A DNA stretch of 53,730 nucleotides, from the NCBI GenBank assembly GCA_016195325.1, contig JACPZX010000041.1, positions 1-53,730 of the forward strand, read 5' to 3'. Below are positions 7,944 to 16,511 of the stretch, in pieces. How positions within the stretch are numbered: the first letter of the stretch is position 1; the number at the start of each line of letters is the position of its first letter. A model generated the notes under the pieces. The model searched no databases, had not been told where the DNA came from, and saw nothing but the letters and a program-made list of their open reading frames with translations. The translations under genes and the position numbers were made by a program. Source of the stretch: Acidobacteriota bacterium (GTDB lineage Bacteria > Acidobacteriota > Polarisedimenticolia > JACPZX01).

Positions 7944-9911
7944 GTGACGGACTCGATACCGGAGCGCGAGGCGGGCCCGTCCCGCAGCGACCGCCTCGCC
8001 GCGGCGGCGGTCGGCGCCGTGCTCTTCGCCGTCTACGCCTTCGGCGCGTGCCGGACGATCTACGTCGGCGACAGCGGCGAGCTGGTGACGGCGGTCTACC
8101 TCCTCGGCATCCCGCATCCCTCCGGCTACCCGCTCTACGTCCTCCTCGGGAAGCTCTGGACCCTCATCGCCCCGTTCGGCTCGATCGCCTTCCGCATGAG
8201 CCTCTTCAGCGCCGCGGCCGCGGCCGGCGCCTGCGCGACCGTCTACCTCGTCGCGCGCCGCCTCGATCTCGCGCGGCTCGACGCGGCCTTCGCCTCGCTC
8301 CTCCTCGGCTTCTCGCCGAGCTTCTGGGGTGAGGCGAACATCCAGCGCGTCTACGCCCTCAACGCCCTCTTCCTCGCGGCGACGACGCTGGCCGTCGTGC
8401 GGTGGTGGTCCTCGCGCTCGCGCGCCGCCCTCGCGGTGGCGTTCCTCCTCGCGGGGCTCGGCGCGTCGGTGCACCTGTTCATGGCCGTCTACGGCCTCTG
8501 CTTCGGCGCGGCCGTCGTCATCCTCGAGCCGTGGAGGCGAAAGATCGCCGGCGCCGCGATCGGGCCGGCCGCCTTCGCGGCGGGGGTCCTCCCGTACCTC
8601 TACCTGCCGATCCGCTCGCGCGCCGACCCCGCGCTCGACTGGGGGAATCCGGAGACGCTGCCGAATTTTCTGAGGGTCGTCTTCCGGAGCGACTTCTGGG
8701 ATCGCCGGTGGATCGAGGGGCCGTCGGATCTCCTGGTCATCGGGTGGGACTACGTGAAATCGTTCGGCCCGGAGCTGGGATGGGCCGGCGCCTTCCTCGC
8801 CGTCGCGGGCGCCGTCGTCCTCGTGAGCCCGAAGAGGCGGGGGATCGGCCTCCTCTTCCTCGCGGTGATGGCGGCGAACGTGGGGATGATGGCGCTGCAC
8901 GGGTCGCGCGCCGACATCTTCATCTGGCACCGGTACTACATCCCGTCGTACACCCTCGCCGCCCTTCTCGCGGGGGCGGGGGCGTGCGCGCTCAGGAGCC
9001 GCTTCCCGCGGCGGATCGGCCCCGCGCTCCTGGTCGTGCCGCTCGCCCTCGCGGTGACGGGGTACCGGGAGTTCGATCGAAGCCGCTACCGGATCTCGGA
9101 CGACTTCTCGAGGACCGTCCTCGGCTCGATGCCCCCGGGGGCTCACCTCATCGCGACCGACGACAACATCCTCTTCACGATGATCTACCTGCACTTCGTG
9201 GAAGGGGTGAGGCCCGACGTCGATCTGATCCTGCAGGGGGTGGGGAGCGCCGATCTCCCGCCGCTCAAGTTCGACCCCGACACCGATCCCGTCTTCCTGA
9301 CGCACCACCCGAACTGGAGCCTGAAGGGGCTCGCCCTCGTCCCGGTGGGGCTGACGTTCCGAGCGTGGCGCGAGGGGCGCCCCGATCCGCCGCTGCTCCT
9401 GCCCGCCGATCGCCTCGCCGGCGAGGCCGACCCGCGCGTGCCCCGCGAGTACCTCACGCAGAACCTCATCGGCCAGTTCCACTACATGCTCGGCATCACC
9501 TTCGAGGGGCGCGACTGGCTGCGGGCGCGCGAGGAGTTCCGGCGGGCGACCGCTGCGTCACCCGACAACGACGTCCTCTTCTTCAACCTGGGGCTGATCT
9601 ACCGGAGGAACGGCCTGCTCGACGAGTCGCGCTCCGCGTTCGAGAGGTGCCACGCCATCAACCCGCGGCATCTCGCGAGCGCGAGCAAGCCGACGGCGGA
9701 GGCGAAGATCGCCGAGGTCGCGCAGGAGGAGAAGAGAGTGGCCGCGATCGAGACGGAGATCGGAGCGCAGGCCGCGGCCGCGTCGGGCGGCGCCGAGGCG
9801 GGGTCGCTGCCGTGGCACCTCGCGATGGCGGCGCTCCTCGACGCGCGAGGCGAGGCCGCGGCCGCGCGCGGCCACCGGCTCAGGGCGCTGGAATCGCCAC
9901 GACCTCGGTGA
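7944..9911 (+). CDS. DUF2723 polytopic membrane protein with C-terminal TPR region
   Basis: A 655-aa membrane protein. The DUF2723 signature [18 protein letters not shown] (acidic loop after the first membrane segment) and [13 protein letters not shown] are near the N-terminus. DUF2723 belongs to the GT-C superfamily of lipid-linked-sugar glycosyltransferases related to protein O-mannosyltransferases, though most members are uncharacterised. About 10 hydrophobic segments precede an extracytoplasmic region with at least one TPR-like unit near residues 520-570 ([20 protein letters not shown]). The GTG start at 7944 follows the preceding stop by one base. The pairing with a TPR phosphodiesterase lipoprotein suggests joint work on cell-envelope glycans or glycoproteins (inference). 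The last 32 bases overlap the convergent TSP3-protein gene. Confidence 0.85.
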   Translation: MTDSIPEREAGPSRSDRLAAAAVGAVLFAVYAFGACRTIYVGDSGELVTAVYLLGIPHPSGYPLYVLLGKLWTLIAPFGSIAFRMSLFSAAAAAGACATVYLVARRLDLARLDAAFASLLLGFSPSFWGEANIQRVYALNALFLAATTLAVVRWWSSRSRAALAVAFLLAGLGASVHLFMAVYGLCFGAAVVILEPWRRKIAGAAIGPAAFAAGVLPYLYLPIRSRADPALDWGNPETLPNFLRVVFRSDFWDRRWIEGPSDLLVIGWDYVKSFGPELGWAGAFLAVAGAVVLVSPKRRGIGLLFLAVMAANVGMMALHGSRADIFIWHRYYIPSYTLAALLAGAGACALRSRFPRRIGPALLVVPLALAVTGYREFDRSRYRISDDFSRTVLGSMPPGAHLIATDDNILFTMIYLHFVEGVRPDVDLILQGVGSADLPPLKFDPDTDPVFLTHHPNWSLKGLALVPVGLTFRAWREGRPDPPLLLPADRLAGEADPRVPREYLTQNLIGQFHYMLGITFEGRDWLRAREEFRRATAASPDNDVLFFNLGLIYRRNGLLDESRSAFERCHAINPRHLASASKPTAEAKIAEVAQEEKRVAAIETEIGAQAAAASGGAEAGSLPWHLAMAALLDARGEAAAARGHRLRALESPRPR

Positions 9912-11886
9912 ATTCGGTGAGCGTCGACTTGGTCTTCTTCCCGAAGACCTTGAAGTAGAGATCGGGCGCCGCGTTCGTGCAGAGCTTCGCCCACTTCCTG
10001 GGCGGGAGCGGGTACTGCGGCGTCTTGAGGAGGGTGCTGCCGCTCGTGACCACCGTCCCCGATGCGAACGCCGGATCCCACGACACGAGGACCCTGAACC
10101 GGTTGTAGACCTCCGGGGTCCACTTGATGATGGGGGGGAGCCCGTTGCAGTGGATGTCGCTCGCGACGAGCGGGAAGGTGACGGTGAGATCACAGGCGTC
10201 CCCCTCGCCCACGCCGTCGCTGTTCTTCTGGTTGGGGTTGAAGGTGTTGGGGCAGTTGTCGCACACGTCGCCGAGACCGTCCGCATCGTTGTCGTCCTGC
10301 GTCGGGTTGTAGACCGCGGGACAGTTCTCGCACGCGTTCCCGAGGCCGTCGCCGTCGGAGTCGAGCTGCTGGGGGTCGGCGGCGGCCGGACAGATGTCGC
10401 AGACGTCGCCGATGCCGTCTCCGTCGGTGTCGTCCTGCGTCGGGTTGTAGGTGCCAGGGCAGACGTCGCACGCGTCCCCGACGCCGTCGCCGTCCATGTC
10501 GTCCTGCGTCGGATTGGTGACGAGGGGGCAGTTGTCGCACGCGTCGCCCAACGCGTCGCCATCGCGGTTCGCCTGGCCGGCGTTGGGAACCGTCACGCAG
10601 TTGTCGATCGTGTCGCAGAGGGTGTCGCCGTCGGTGTCCGCCCCGGTGCAGTGCGTGACGGTGAAGAGGCGCGCGGCGACGCCGGTGTGTTGCCCGTCGA
10701 CGCCGTAGCTCTCCCACGCCGTGACGAAACCGTTGCCGTCCGTCGCGATGGAGGGGAGGCTCTGCGAGTACGCCGTGAAGGTGTTCACGGTGAAGTCCAA
10801 GCCGACCGGGGCGCCTGTGTCGAGGAACTGCCGCGCCTCGACGGCGAAGCCCGACCCGTCCTGGCCGTAGCTCTCCCAGACGATGACGAACTCCCCGTTC
10901 GACGCGATTGCGGCCGAGGGGAGGTACTGCTGCCCGGTGGTGACGTCGTTCACCTGGAACTCCGGGGTGAGCGCCGAGCCCGTGCCGTCGAAGAGCCTGC
11001 CGAAGATTCCGTTCCCGTAGCCGTCCTGACCCTCGCTCATCCAGGCCACGACGAAATTCCCCGCGTCGTTGATCGTGACGGAGGGAGAGCGCTGGTAGGC
11101 CGGCGGGTACGTGTTGACCTGGAACTCGCCGGAGGCGGGCGCCCCTGCGCTGTCGTAGCGCCGCGCGACGATCTCCGCGTTGGCGCCCGTGATGACGTCG
11201 CTCGATGACCACGCCACGACGAAGCTCCCCGAGGCGTTCATCGACATCTGGGGGGTTCGCTGGTTGCCGGTCGTGGTCGTGTTGATCTGGAACTCGGCGC
11301 CGGCGGGGGTGCCGCCGCTGTCGAACCGCCGGCCGATCACGCCGTCGCCGTCTCCGTCCTGTCCACGACTCTGCCACACCACGACGAAGTTTCCGGACGC
11401 GTCCGTGGCGACGGAGGGGTGCTGCTGATAGTCGGTGGTGTAGGTGTTGACCGCGAACTCGCCCCCGGCCGGAGCGCCGGTGCTGTCGAACCGCCGGCCG
11501 AAAATCCCCGTGTAGTCGCCGTCCTGCCCGAAGCTCTCCCAGACGACGACGAAGCCCCCCGAAGGGTCCATGGCGACCGACGGCCGGTATTGCCCGTTCG
11601 TCGTGTAGGTGTTCACTTCGAACTCGGCACCGGCCGGCGCGCCCGCGCTGTCGTACCTCTGGCCGAAGATGCCGTAGTTGCTCCCGTCCTGCAGCTCGCT
11701 CTGCCAGACGACGACGAATGCACCCGAGGGGGCGCGCCCCACCGACGGGAGCGACTGGTAGTACGTCGTGTACGTGTTCACGACGAACTCGTACCCCGCG
11801 GGAACGAATTGAGCGCGGACCGTGGAGGGACCGAGGAGGGACGCAAGAAGCACCGCGCAAGCGGCGACGAGGCGGCGGGTGTTCAT
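9880..11886 (-). CDS. secreted thrombospondin type 3 repeat protein
   Basis: A 668-aa secreted protein with a signal peptide ending near STVRAQ (about residue 26). Seven roughly 55-aa units follow, each with a FVVVWxSxGQDG core, IFGxRxD, and a GAPAGxEFxVNTYTT tail; these probably form a beta-propeller or beta-solenoid. Next are seven calcium-binding TSP3 repeats built on DxDGDGxGDxCDNC, then a C-terminal domain of about 100 aa. It probably acts at the cell surface; no catalytic motif is seen. The frame is open far upstream, but the ATG at 11884-11886 begins the signal peptide and overlaps the stop of the DUF1338 gene as ATGA, so translation may be coupled. The 3' end overlaps the DUF2723 gene by 32 bp. 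Confidence 0.85.
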   Translation of the reverse strand: MNTRRLVAACAVLLASLLGPSTVRAQFVPAGYEFVVNTYTTYYQSLPSVGRAPSGAFVVVWQSELQDGSNYGIFGQRYDSAGAPAGAEFEVNTYTTNGQYRPSVAMDPSGGFVVVWESFGQDGDYTGIFGRRFDSTGAPAGGEFAVNTYTTDYQQHPSVATDASGNFVVVWQSRGQDGDGDGVIGRRFDSGGTPAGAEFQINTTTTGNQRTPQMSMNASGSFVVAWSSSDVITGANAEIVARRYDSAGAPASGEFQVNTYPPAYQRSPSVTINDAGNFVVAWMSEGQDGYGNGIFGRLFDGTGSALTPEFQVNDVTTGQQYLPSAAIASNGEFVIVWESYGQDGSGFAVEARQFLDTGAPVGLDFTVNTFTAYSQSLPSIATDGNGFVTAWESYGVDGQHTGVAARLFTVTHCTGADTDGDTLCDTIDNCVTVPNAGQANRDGDALGDACDNCPLVTNPTQDDMDGDGVGDACDVCPGTYNPTQDDTDGDGIGDVCDICPAAADPQQLDSDGDGLGNACENCPAVYNPTQDDNDADGLGDVCDNCPNTFNPNQKNSDGVGEGDACDLTVTFPLVASDIHCNGLPPIIKWTPEVYNRFRVLVSWDPAFASGTVVTSGSTLLKTPQYPLPPRKWAKLCTNAAPDLYFKVFGKKTKSTLTEFTEVVAIPAP
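10200..10640 (-). repeat. 69-bp tandem repeats encoding TSP3 units
   Basis: The plus-strand string GTCGTCCTGCGTCGG recurs at 10291 and 10429, and with a small change at 10498. Spacings of 138 and 69 bp are exact multiples of 69 bp (23 aa). The repeats keep the reading frame and encode the calcium-binding TSP3 repeats of the overlapping gene. Confidence 0.75.
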
Positions 11887-12827
11887 GCCAGCGCCTTCAT
11901 GGCGGTCATCTCGAAGAGCTGGTTCGCCTGCTCTCCGAGGAATCCCTGGAACAACTCGCGCTCGCCGGTCTCGGGGTTCGTCCATGGGTTGCGCTCCGCG
12001 ATCTCGAAGTAAGCGTACGTCCAGTTCATCTCCTGCATGCGGCCGTCGGGGCCGCGGACGGTGACCGGGATGACCACCGACTCGGTCGCCGACTGCCTGA
12101 GCTTCGTCCCGGCCTCCCCCTCGATCTCCTGCTTCATGGGGATGCCCCGCGCGCGCATTTCGCGCACCGTCCTCTCGATGTCGCCGATCGCCTCGACGCC
12201 GTGGCTGTTCACCGACGCCGTGAAGTGGTTCACCTCGTACCCGTGCATCAGCACCCACGCGCCGTACTGGCTGTGCTTCCCCAGCTCCTCGACGTCGGCG
12301 CGATCCGGGATCCCCCACGGCAGCGTCTCGAAGAAGCCCTGCATCTTCGTGAGGAGCACGTTCCGGTCGCGCGGCGCGAGGCTCTTGAGATCCCGGAGCT
12401 GGCTCAGCTCCTCCTCGCCGAGGGTGTCGCGATGGCGGAGCATATAACGGGCGAGGATCGCCTGCGCGTCGCGGCTGAGCTTCTCGACCTCCAGCTCCGA
12501 GACGAAGAGCTTCGGGAAGGTCGGATCGGGGTGCTGAAGGTGCACCGCCCTGAGCCGCTTCTCCTTGAAGTCGTACGCCCCGACGGGGCGGAAGCCCAGG
12601 GGCCTGAAGAGGACGGCGAGGCTGATCATGCCGATCTGGTTCGTGCCGACGGTGGTGCCGAGCGTCCGGAAGGCGATGTGATCGTTGAAGAAGGTGGCGC
12701 CATTCTCCCTCACCATCCTCTCGTAGTCGCGGACGTAGGAGACCCGACCGCGGTAGCGCTCCCAGAGCACGTGGAAGAGCTCTCTCACGAAGACGGTGGC
12801 GGCTTCACCGGTGGCGACGGCGGGCAT
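11883..12827 (-). CDS. DUF1338 protein (2-oxoadipate dioxygenase/decarboxylase-like)
   Basis: A 314-aa cytoplasmic protein of the DUF1338 family. The characterised bacterial member HglS is an Fe(II) enzyme converting 2-oxoadipate to 2-hydroxyglutarate in lysine catabolism. The likely metal ligands are present: H50 in [10 protein letters not shown]201 in YEVNHFTAS and E275 in YFEIAERN. HglS itself is longer, about 460 aa, so this is a short-form member and its substrate may differ. No other lysine-degradation gene is nearby. AGGGAG lies just before the ATG at 12827, and a candidate promoter is at 12861-12889. The stop overlaps the start of the secreted TSP3 gene (ATGA), an odd pairing of a metabolic enzyme with a surface protein. 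Confidence 0.8.
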   Translation of the reverse strand: MPAVATGEAATVFVRELFHVLWERYRGRVSYVRDYERMVRENGATFFNDHIAFRTLGTTVGTNQIGMISLAVLFRPLGFRPVGAYDFKEKRLRAVHLQHPDPTFPKLFVSELEVEKLSRDAQAILARYMLRHRDTLGEEELSQLRDLKSLAPRDRNVLLTKMQGFFETLPWGIPDRADVEELGKHSQYGAWVLMHGYEVNHFTASVNSHGVEAIGDIERTVREMRARGIPMKQEIEGEAGTKLRQSATESVVIPVTVRGPDGRMQEMNWTYAYFEIAERNPWTNPETGERELFQGFLGEQANQLFEMTAMKALA

Positions 12828-12860
12828 CTTCTCCCTTTCGTGGGGATGGTTGGAGCCGGA

Positions 12861-12889
12861 ATCGTACGGTCACGGGGGGGTGGGATCAA
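12861..12889 (-). promoter_or_regulatory. candidate promoter of the DUF1338 gene
   Basis: On the minus strand TTGATC (12889-12884) and TACGAT (12866-12861) are separated by 17 bp. The predicted transcript would carry a leader of roughly 27 bases including the AGGGAG ribosome-binding site. The same TACGAT -10 with a 17-bp spacer recurs at 18812 and 29338. Confidence 0.45.
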
Positions 12890-12991
12890 GCCCGCCGGCC
12901 GTCGAAAGGGTCTCGATCCGGAAGCCTGGCCGAGAACCTGGCGTCGCGCGTGGCCCGCAACCTGTAGAGAACGACTGCGCGATGTGGTGCG

Positions 12992-13597
12992 TCAGCGTGA
13001 CTTTCGGGGTCTGTTTCTCGGAGGAATCGGGGCGGATTGGTGCTGAAAGATGTCGGAGGTGCGCATTCCGTACAGGTCGCTCTTCTTCATCGGTCGCGTG
13101 AGCCGCAGGAGCATCAGCTGCGCGATCTCGTCCTGTCCCGCTCGAAGCGTGATGGGCAACTCGCCGTGGTTGGTGATCTCAAGAGTGATGTGTCCGCTGA
13201 ATCCCGGATCAATCTTGGGCGCCGTCAGGTGGATGCTCACGCCGAGTCGTGCACACCCGCTGCGGCCCTCGATCAACCCAGCAAGATTGTCCGGAATCGT
13301 CACCTCCTCCAGCGTCTGCGCCAGGACGAAGCGATTCGGCTCCAGCACATAGGAGTCCGCTTCGATCCTGTCCCAGAGATCGATGGCGGGTGAATCCCAG
13401 ATAGACCGATCCATACAGATCGAGCCGATCGCCGCGAAACTGGACTTTGGCTTGAAGCGCGTGAAGTGTCGGTCAAGGAGGAGATCGATCGACACCTGAG
13501 CAATTCGGGAATGGGGGACGGTCGGTGTGATGGTGAGCCGCTTCGCGGGGCGTGGCTCGCGAAGAGCCTTCAGTATGTCAGGCCGAGACAGGAGCAA
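12992..13597 (-). CDS. dcd: dCTP deaminase
   Basis: A 201-aa enzyme of the dUTPase/dCTP deaminase trimer family. It deaminates dCTP to dUTP for dTMP synthesis; bifunctional members also hydrolyse dUTP. The active-site block GRSGCARLGVSIHLTAPKID (111-130) and HITLEITN (136-143) gives S113, R117 and catalytic E140, matching S111, R115 and E138 of the E. coli enzyme. The C-terminal tail is slightly extended and basic. The start is TTG at 13597, 20 bases inside the upstream small gene; no better in-frame start is seen. The gene lies in a block of about 57% G+C beside neighbours near 72%, suggesting acquisition from elsewhere, possibly a phage (inference). Confidence 0.88.
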   Translation of the reverse strand: MLLSRPDILKALREPRPAKRLTITPTVPHSRIAQVSIDLLLDRHFTRFKPKSSFAAIGSICMDRSIWDSPAIDLWDRIEADSYVLEPNRFVLAQTLEEVTIPDNLAGLIEGRSGCARLGVSIHLTAPKIDPGFSGHITLEITNHGELPITLRAGQDEIAQLMLLRLTRPMKKSDLYGMRTSDIFQHQSAPIPPRNRPRKSR

Positions 13598-13871
13598 GAG
13601 TCACCATGCTCGGGGTTCCTTGAAAGAGCCTGGACGATCCGACGGAGTGGCCAGGCAATCGAGCTTCCAAGCTCTCTCGACTCACACTCACGACGACGCC
13701 GAGAATCGAAGTCCTTCCGTCAGCGATCGGCTCCTTGAGGTAGCGAATATCGACGAAGCCCACCCATGGCTCTCTAGAAGCGGTTACGCGGACCATTCTC
13801 TCGTTCGAGAATGGGCCCGGTTTCACCTCACACGGGATCCAGACCGGGTTCCCCGGCTTGAGCGTCTCCAT
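13578..13871 (-). CDS. small hypothetical protein upstream of dcd
   Basis: A 97-aa protein I do not recognise. The ATG at 13871 has a perfect AGGAGG (CCTCCT at 13878-13883) six bases away, which decides this start over an in-frame ATG 18 bases further upstream. The sequence starts METLKPGNPVWIPCEVKPG and contains VRVTASREPWVGFVDIRYL, a pattern of short beta strands that suggests a small barrel. There is no signal peptide or membrane segment. It overlaps the 5' end of dcd by 20 bp, so the two are co-transcribed and perhaps coupled. It shares the lower G+C of dcd. The strong ribosome-binding site and low-GC context make it more credible than a shadow ORF. Confidence 0.6.
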   Translation of the reverse strand: METLKPGNPVWIPCEVKPGPFSNERMVRVTASREPWVGFVDIRYLKEPIADGRTSILGVVVSVSRESLEARLPGHSVGSSRLFQGTPSMVTLAPVSA

Positions 13872-14010
13872 CACCCGCCTCCTGTCCACCCCTGGCAGCC
13901 GCCATGCGACTTGTTCATCCTCGACTGTTGTCGAAATTCGGAGGCATGAACGAGTTTACTCTTGCACAGTGCCGGCCAACCAATCAAGAACCCTGAGTAG
14001 CTGAATCGCC

Positions 14011-15246
14011 TCACTCGTACCTGAGCGCCTCGATCGGGTCGAGCTTCGCCGCCCGGAGCGCCGGGTAGATCCCGAAGACGAGCCCGACGCTCAGGGAGAC
14101 ACCGGTCGAGAGGAGCACCGAGGCGAGCGTCACGATTGTCTGCCAGCCGGCGTAGGCGGCGACGAGCTTCGCGATGCCGACGCCCACGATCACGCCGGAG
14201 AGGCCGCCGACGACGCTGAGCGTGAACGCCTCGACGATGAACTGGTTGCGGATGTCGAGGCGGGTCGCGCCGATGGCGCGCCTCACGCCGATCTCTCTCG
14301 TCCTCTCGAGGACCGTCGCGAGCATGATGTTCATGATGCCGATGCCGCCGACGAGGAGCGAGATGCCGGCGATGCACCCCATGACGACGTCGAAGAGGCG
14401 CTGCGTCCGGCGGCTCTGCGCGAGGAGGGCGTCGGGGACGACGAGCGAGTAGTCGCCCACGCCGCCGTGGAGCCTCTGGAGGAGGGCGTTGACGACGGCC
14501 GCCGACTCCTGGGGGTCGGCGCCGCGCGCGAGGGTCACGACGATCTCGTCGAGCTCCTGGCGGAGCGGGGGGCGCGGGAACTTGTAGAGGGCCGCCGAGA
14601 CGGGGATGTAGACGTCGTTCGCGGGGCTGACGATCTTCACACCCTGGAGCTTTTCCTCCCCTTCGAAGCGGGTCTTCAGCGTGCCGATGACGGTGAGCCA
14701 GACGTCGCCGACCTTGAGATTGCGGCCGATGGCCGGGCCGTAGCCGAAGAGATCCTTCCTCACCTTCGGCCCGATGACGCAGACCTGCGCCGCCGCCTTC
14801 TCCTCGGCCTCGGTGAAGAAGCGCCCCTCGGCGAGCGCGAGCCCCGACGCCCCCGCGTGCCCGCTCGCCACGCCGAGGACGCGCGGCTCGGATTTACCCC
14901 CCGGCGCGAAGACCTTCCGCGCCTCGACGCGCGCGACCGGGGCGATCGACGTGACGGCCGGGACCGCCTCGAGGAATGCGGTCGCGTCGCGCCGCGACAG
15001 GCCGAGGGACTTCTTCCGCATCTCCTTCAGCTCGTCGTCCTTGAACTCCTCGGCGCGGACGATGACGTTGCGAATCCCCATCTCCTCGATCGCCGCGAGC
15101 GCCTGCTCCTGCGCGCCGGCGCCGATCGAGAGCATCCCGATGACCGCGGCGACGCCGAAGATCATCCCGAGCATCGTGAGAGAGGAGCGGAGCTTGTGCG
15201 CGCGGAGGTTCTCGATCGCGGCGCCGAAGGCCTCCTCGAAGCTCAG
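14011..15246 (-). CDS. MacB/FtsX-like ABC transporter permease (no ATPase domain)
   Basis: About 411 aa from a CTG start, or 387 aa from the first ATG (15174). FtsX/MacB topology: one N-terminal membrane segment, a large periplasmic MacB_PCD-type domain (about 60-280) and three C-terminal segments. Signatures are GGIGIMNIMLA, ERTREIGVRRAIGA and the terminal DPIEALRYE. The ATG at 15174 would remove the conserved ENLRAHKLRSSLT segment and part of the first membrane helix. The frame continues upstream without ATG, GTG or TTG until a CTG at 15244-15246, which overlaps the preceding adaptor's stop as CTGA. The two junctions upstream in this operon are GTGA, so CTG is the likely start. The protein probably exports a substrate or transmits force with the adaptors encoded upstream. 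No ATPase gene is adjacent. Confidence 0.8.
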   Translation of the reverse strand: MSFEEAFGAAIENLRAHKLRSSLTMLGMIFGVAAVIGMLSIGAGAQEQALAAIEEMGIRNVIVRAEEFKDDELKEMRKKSLGLSRRDATAFLEAVPAVTSIAPVARVEARKVFAPGGKSEPRVLGVASGHAGASGLALAEGRFFTEAEEKAAAQVCVIGPKVRKDLFGYGPAIGRNLKVGDVWLTVIGTLKTRFEGEEKLQGVKIVSPANDVYIPVSAALYKFPRPPLRQELDEIVVTLARGADPQESAAVVNALLQRLHGGVGDYSLVVPDALLAQSRRTQRLFDVVMGCIAGISLLVGGIGIMNIMLATVLERTREIGVRRAIGATRLDIRNQFIVEAFTLSVVGGLSGVIVGVGIAKLVAAYAGWQTIVTLASVLLSTGVSLSVGLVFGIYPALRAAKLDPIEALRYE

Positions 15247-16511
15247 CGGGAGCCGCCCTTCGATCCGGAGAGGAGCTCTTCGGGGCCGCGCTCAGGATCG
15301 CGGAGGGCGATCCGGTCGCCCGGAGCGATTCCCGACGTCACGAGGGCGCTCCCGAGGCCGTACCGTCCGACGGCGATCGCCACCGGCTCGAGCCCCGAGG
15401 GAGCGGAGCGGTAGACGACGGGCTTGCCGTCGCGCTCGAAGATCGCCTGGCGGGGGACGGTGATCACGTCGGCGACGTCCTCGAGGAGAATCGTCGCCCT
15501 CACCCTCAGCCCCGGCTTGAGCGCGACGCCGGGGGGAGGGGAGAGGGACAGGATCGTCTCGAAGTACTGGACCGGCACTCCCTGGCGGATCGATTTCGCG
15601 ACGGCGTCCACGCGCGAGACCTTCGCGGGGATCACCGTGTCGGGGCGGGCGGCGACGACGACCTCGGCGGCGCGCCCCACCTCGAGGCCCGCGGCGTCGG
15701 CCTCGAGCACCCAGACCTTCGCCTCCATCGCGCCGAGCTCGGGGAGCTCACCGATCTTCTGGCCGGGCCACACGCTGTCGCCGACGCGCACCGTCTCCCC
15801 GCGCCAGTTGCGCTCGAGGGTGAGGAGGCCGTCGTGGGGGGCCGTTACCGTGAGGGCGGCCAGGGCCGCGCGGGCGCGCTTCAGCTCCTGCTCGGCCGCG
15901 GCCCGCTTGATCTCGTGAATCCCGATCTCGATGTTCGACCGCTCGCCGGTCCTGCCGATCTTCCACCCGGCCCGCCCCGCCTTCTGCGCCGCGAGGTCCA
16001 TGTCGATCCGCGATTCGATGATGTCGTTGCGCGAGAAGATCGACTCGTCCTCGCTGGCAAACGTCCGCGCGTGGTCCTCCTCGCGGGAGGCAACGCGCGC
16101 CTCGTCGGCGAGGTTCAGGCGGGAGGCGTCGGCCTCGACGCGCGCCTTGTCGGCGCTCTTCTCCGAGCTGGTCTGATCGTCGCGGCTGTCGAGGACGGTC
16201 CGCTCAAGCTCGGTCGGATCGAACTGGAGGACCGGCTCCCCCGCGTGCACCCGGGCGCCGTCGTCGGCGATCCAGAGGATCTTGAGCCCGTTGGGGGTGT
16301 CGCGGACCGGCACCGCGATCGGCGTCGCCGTCACCGCCTTGAGGAACCCCTCCGCGGCGGCGCGGCGCGTGAACCGTCCCTGCCGGACCTCGTGCATCGC
16401 CACGCCGGTGTCCCCCGCTCCGGCCCCCCACGGCACGAAGGGGCCTAGGGCGGCGCCGGCGCCGGCGATCGTGACGATCGCCACCGAGGCCCACAGGACC
16501 TTCCGGCTCAC
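15243..16511 (-). CDS. HlyD/MacA-family periplasmic adaptor (third of three tandem)
   Basis: A 422-aa membrane-fusion protein. An N-terminal membrane anchor (about 5-25) is followed by a split biotinyl-lipoyl-like domain, a coiled-coil hairpin of about 110-215 rich in Glu, Arg and Ala, the returning lipoyl half (TVTAPHDGLLTLERNWRG), a beta-barrel domain and a C-terminal membrane-proximal domain (RQAIFERDGKPVVY). The GTG at 16509-16511 overlaps the previous gene's TGA (GTGA). It probably links the permease encoded next to an outer-membrane exit duct, though no TolC-like gene is in the window. It is a clear paralogue of the two adaptor genes upstream. Confidence 0.82.
   Translation of the reverse strand: MSRKVLWASVAIVTIAGAGAALGPFVPWGAGAGDTGVAMHEVRQGRFTRRAAAEGFLKAVTATPIAVPVRDTPNGLKILWIADDGARVHAGEPVLQFDPTELERTVLDSRDDQTSSEKSADKARVEADASRLNLADEARVASREEDHARTFASEDESIFSRNDIIESRIDMDLAAQKAGRAGWKIGRTGERSNIEIGIHEIKRAAAEQELKRARAALAALTVTAPHDGLLTLERNWRGETVRVGDSVWPGQKIGELPELGAMEAKVWVLEADAAGLEVGRAAEVVVAARPDTVIPAKVSRVDAVAKSIRQGVPVQYFETILSLSPPPGVALKPGLRVRATILLEDVADVITVPRQAIFERDGKPVVYRSAPSGLEPVAIAVGRYGLGSALVTSGIAPGDRIALRDPERGPEELLSGSKGGSR

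Noticed and set aside
10200-10640. Regularly spaced 69-bp repeats as a CRISPR array
   Set aside because: The repeats are imperfect, in frame, and encode calcium-binding TSP3 units of a secreted protein.
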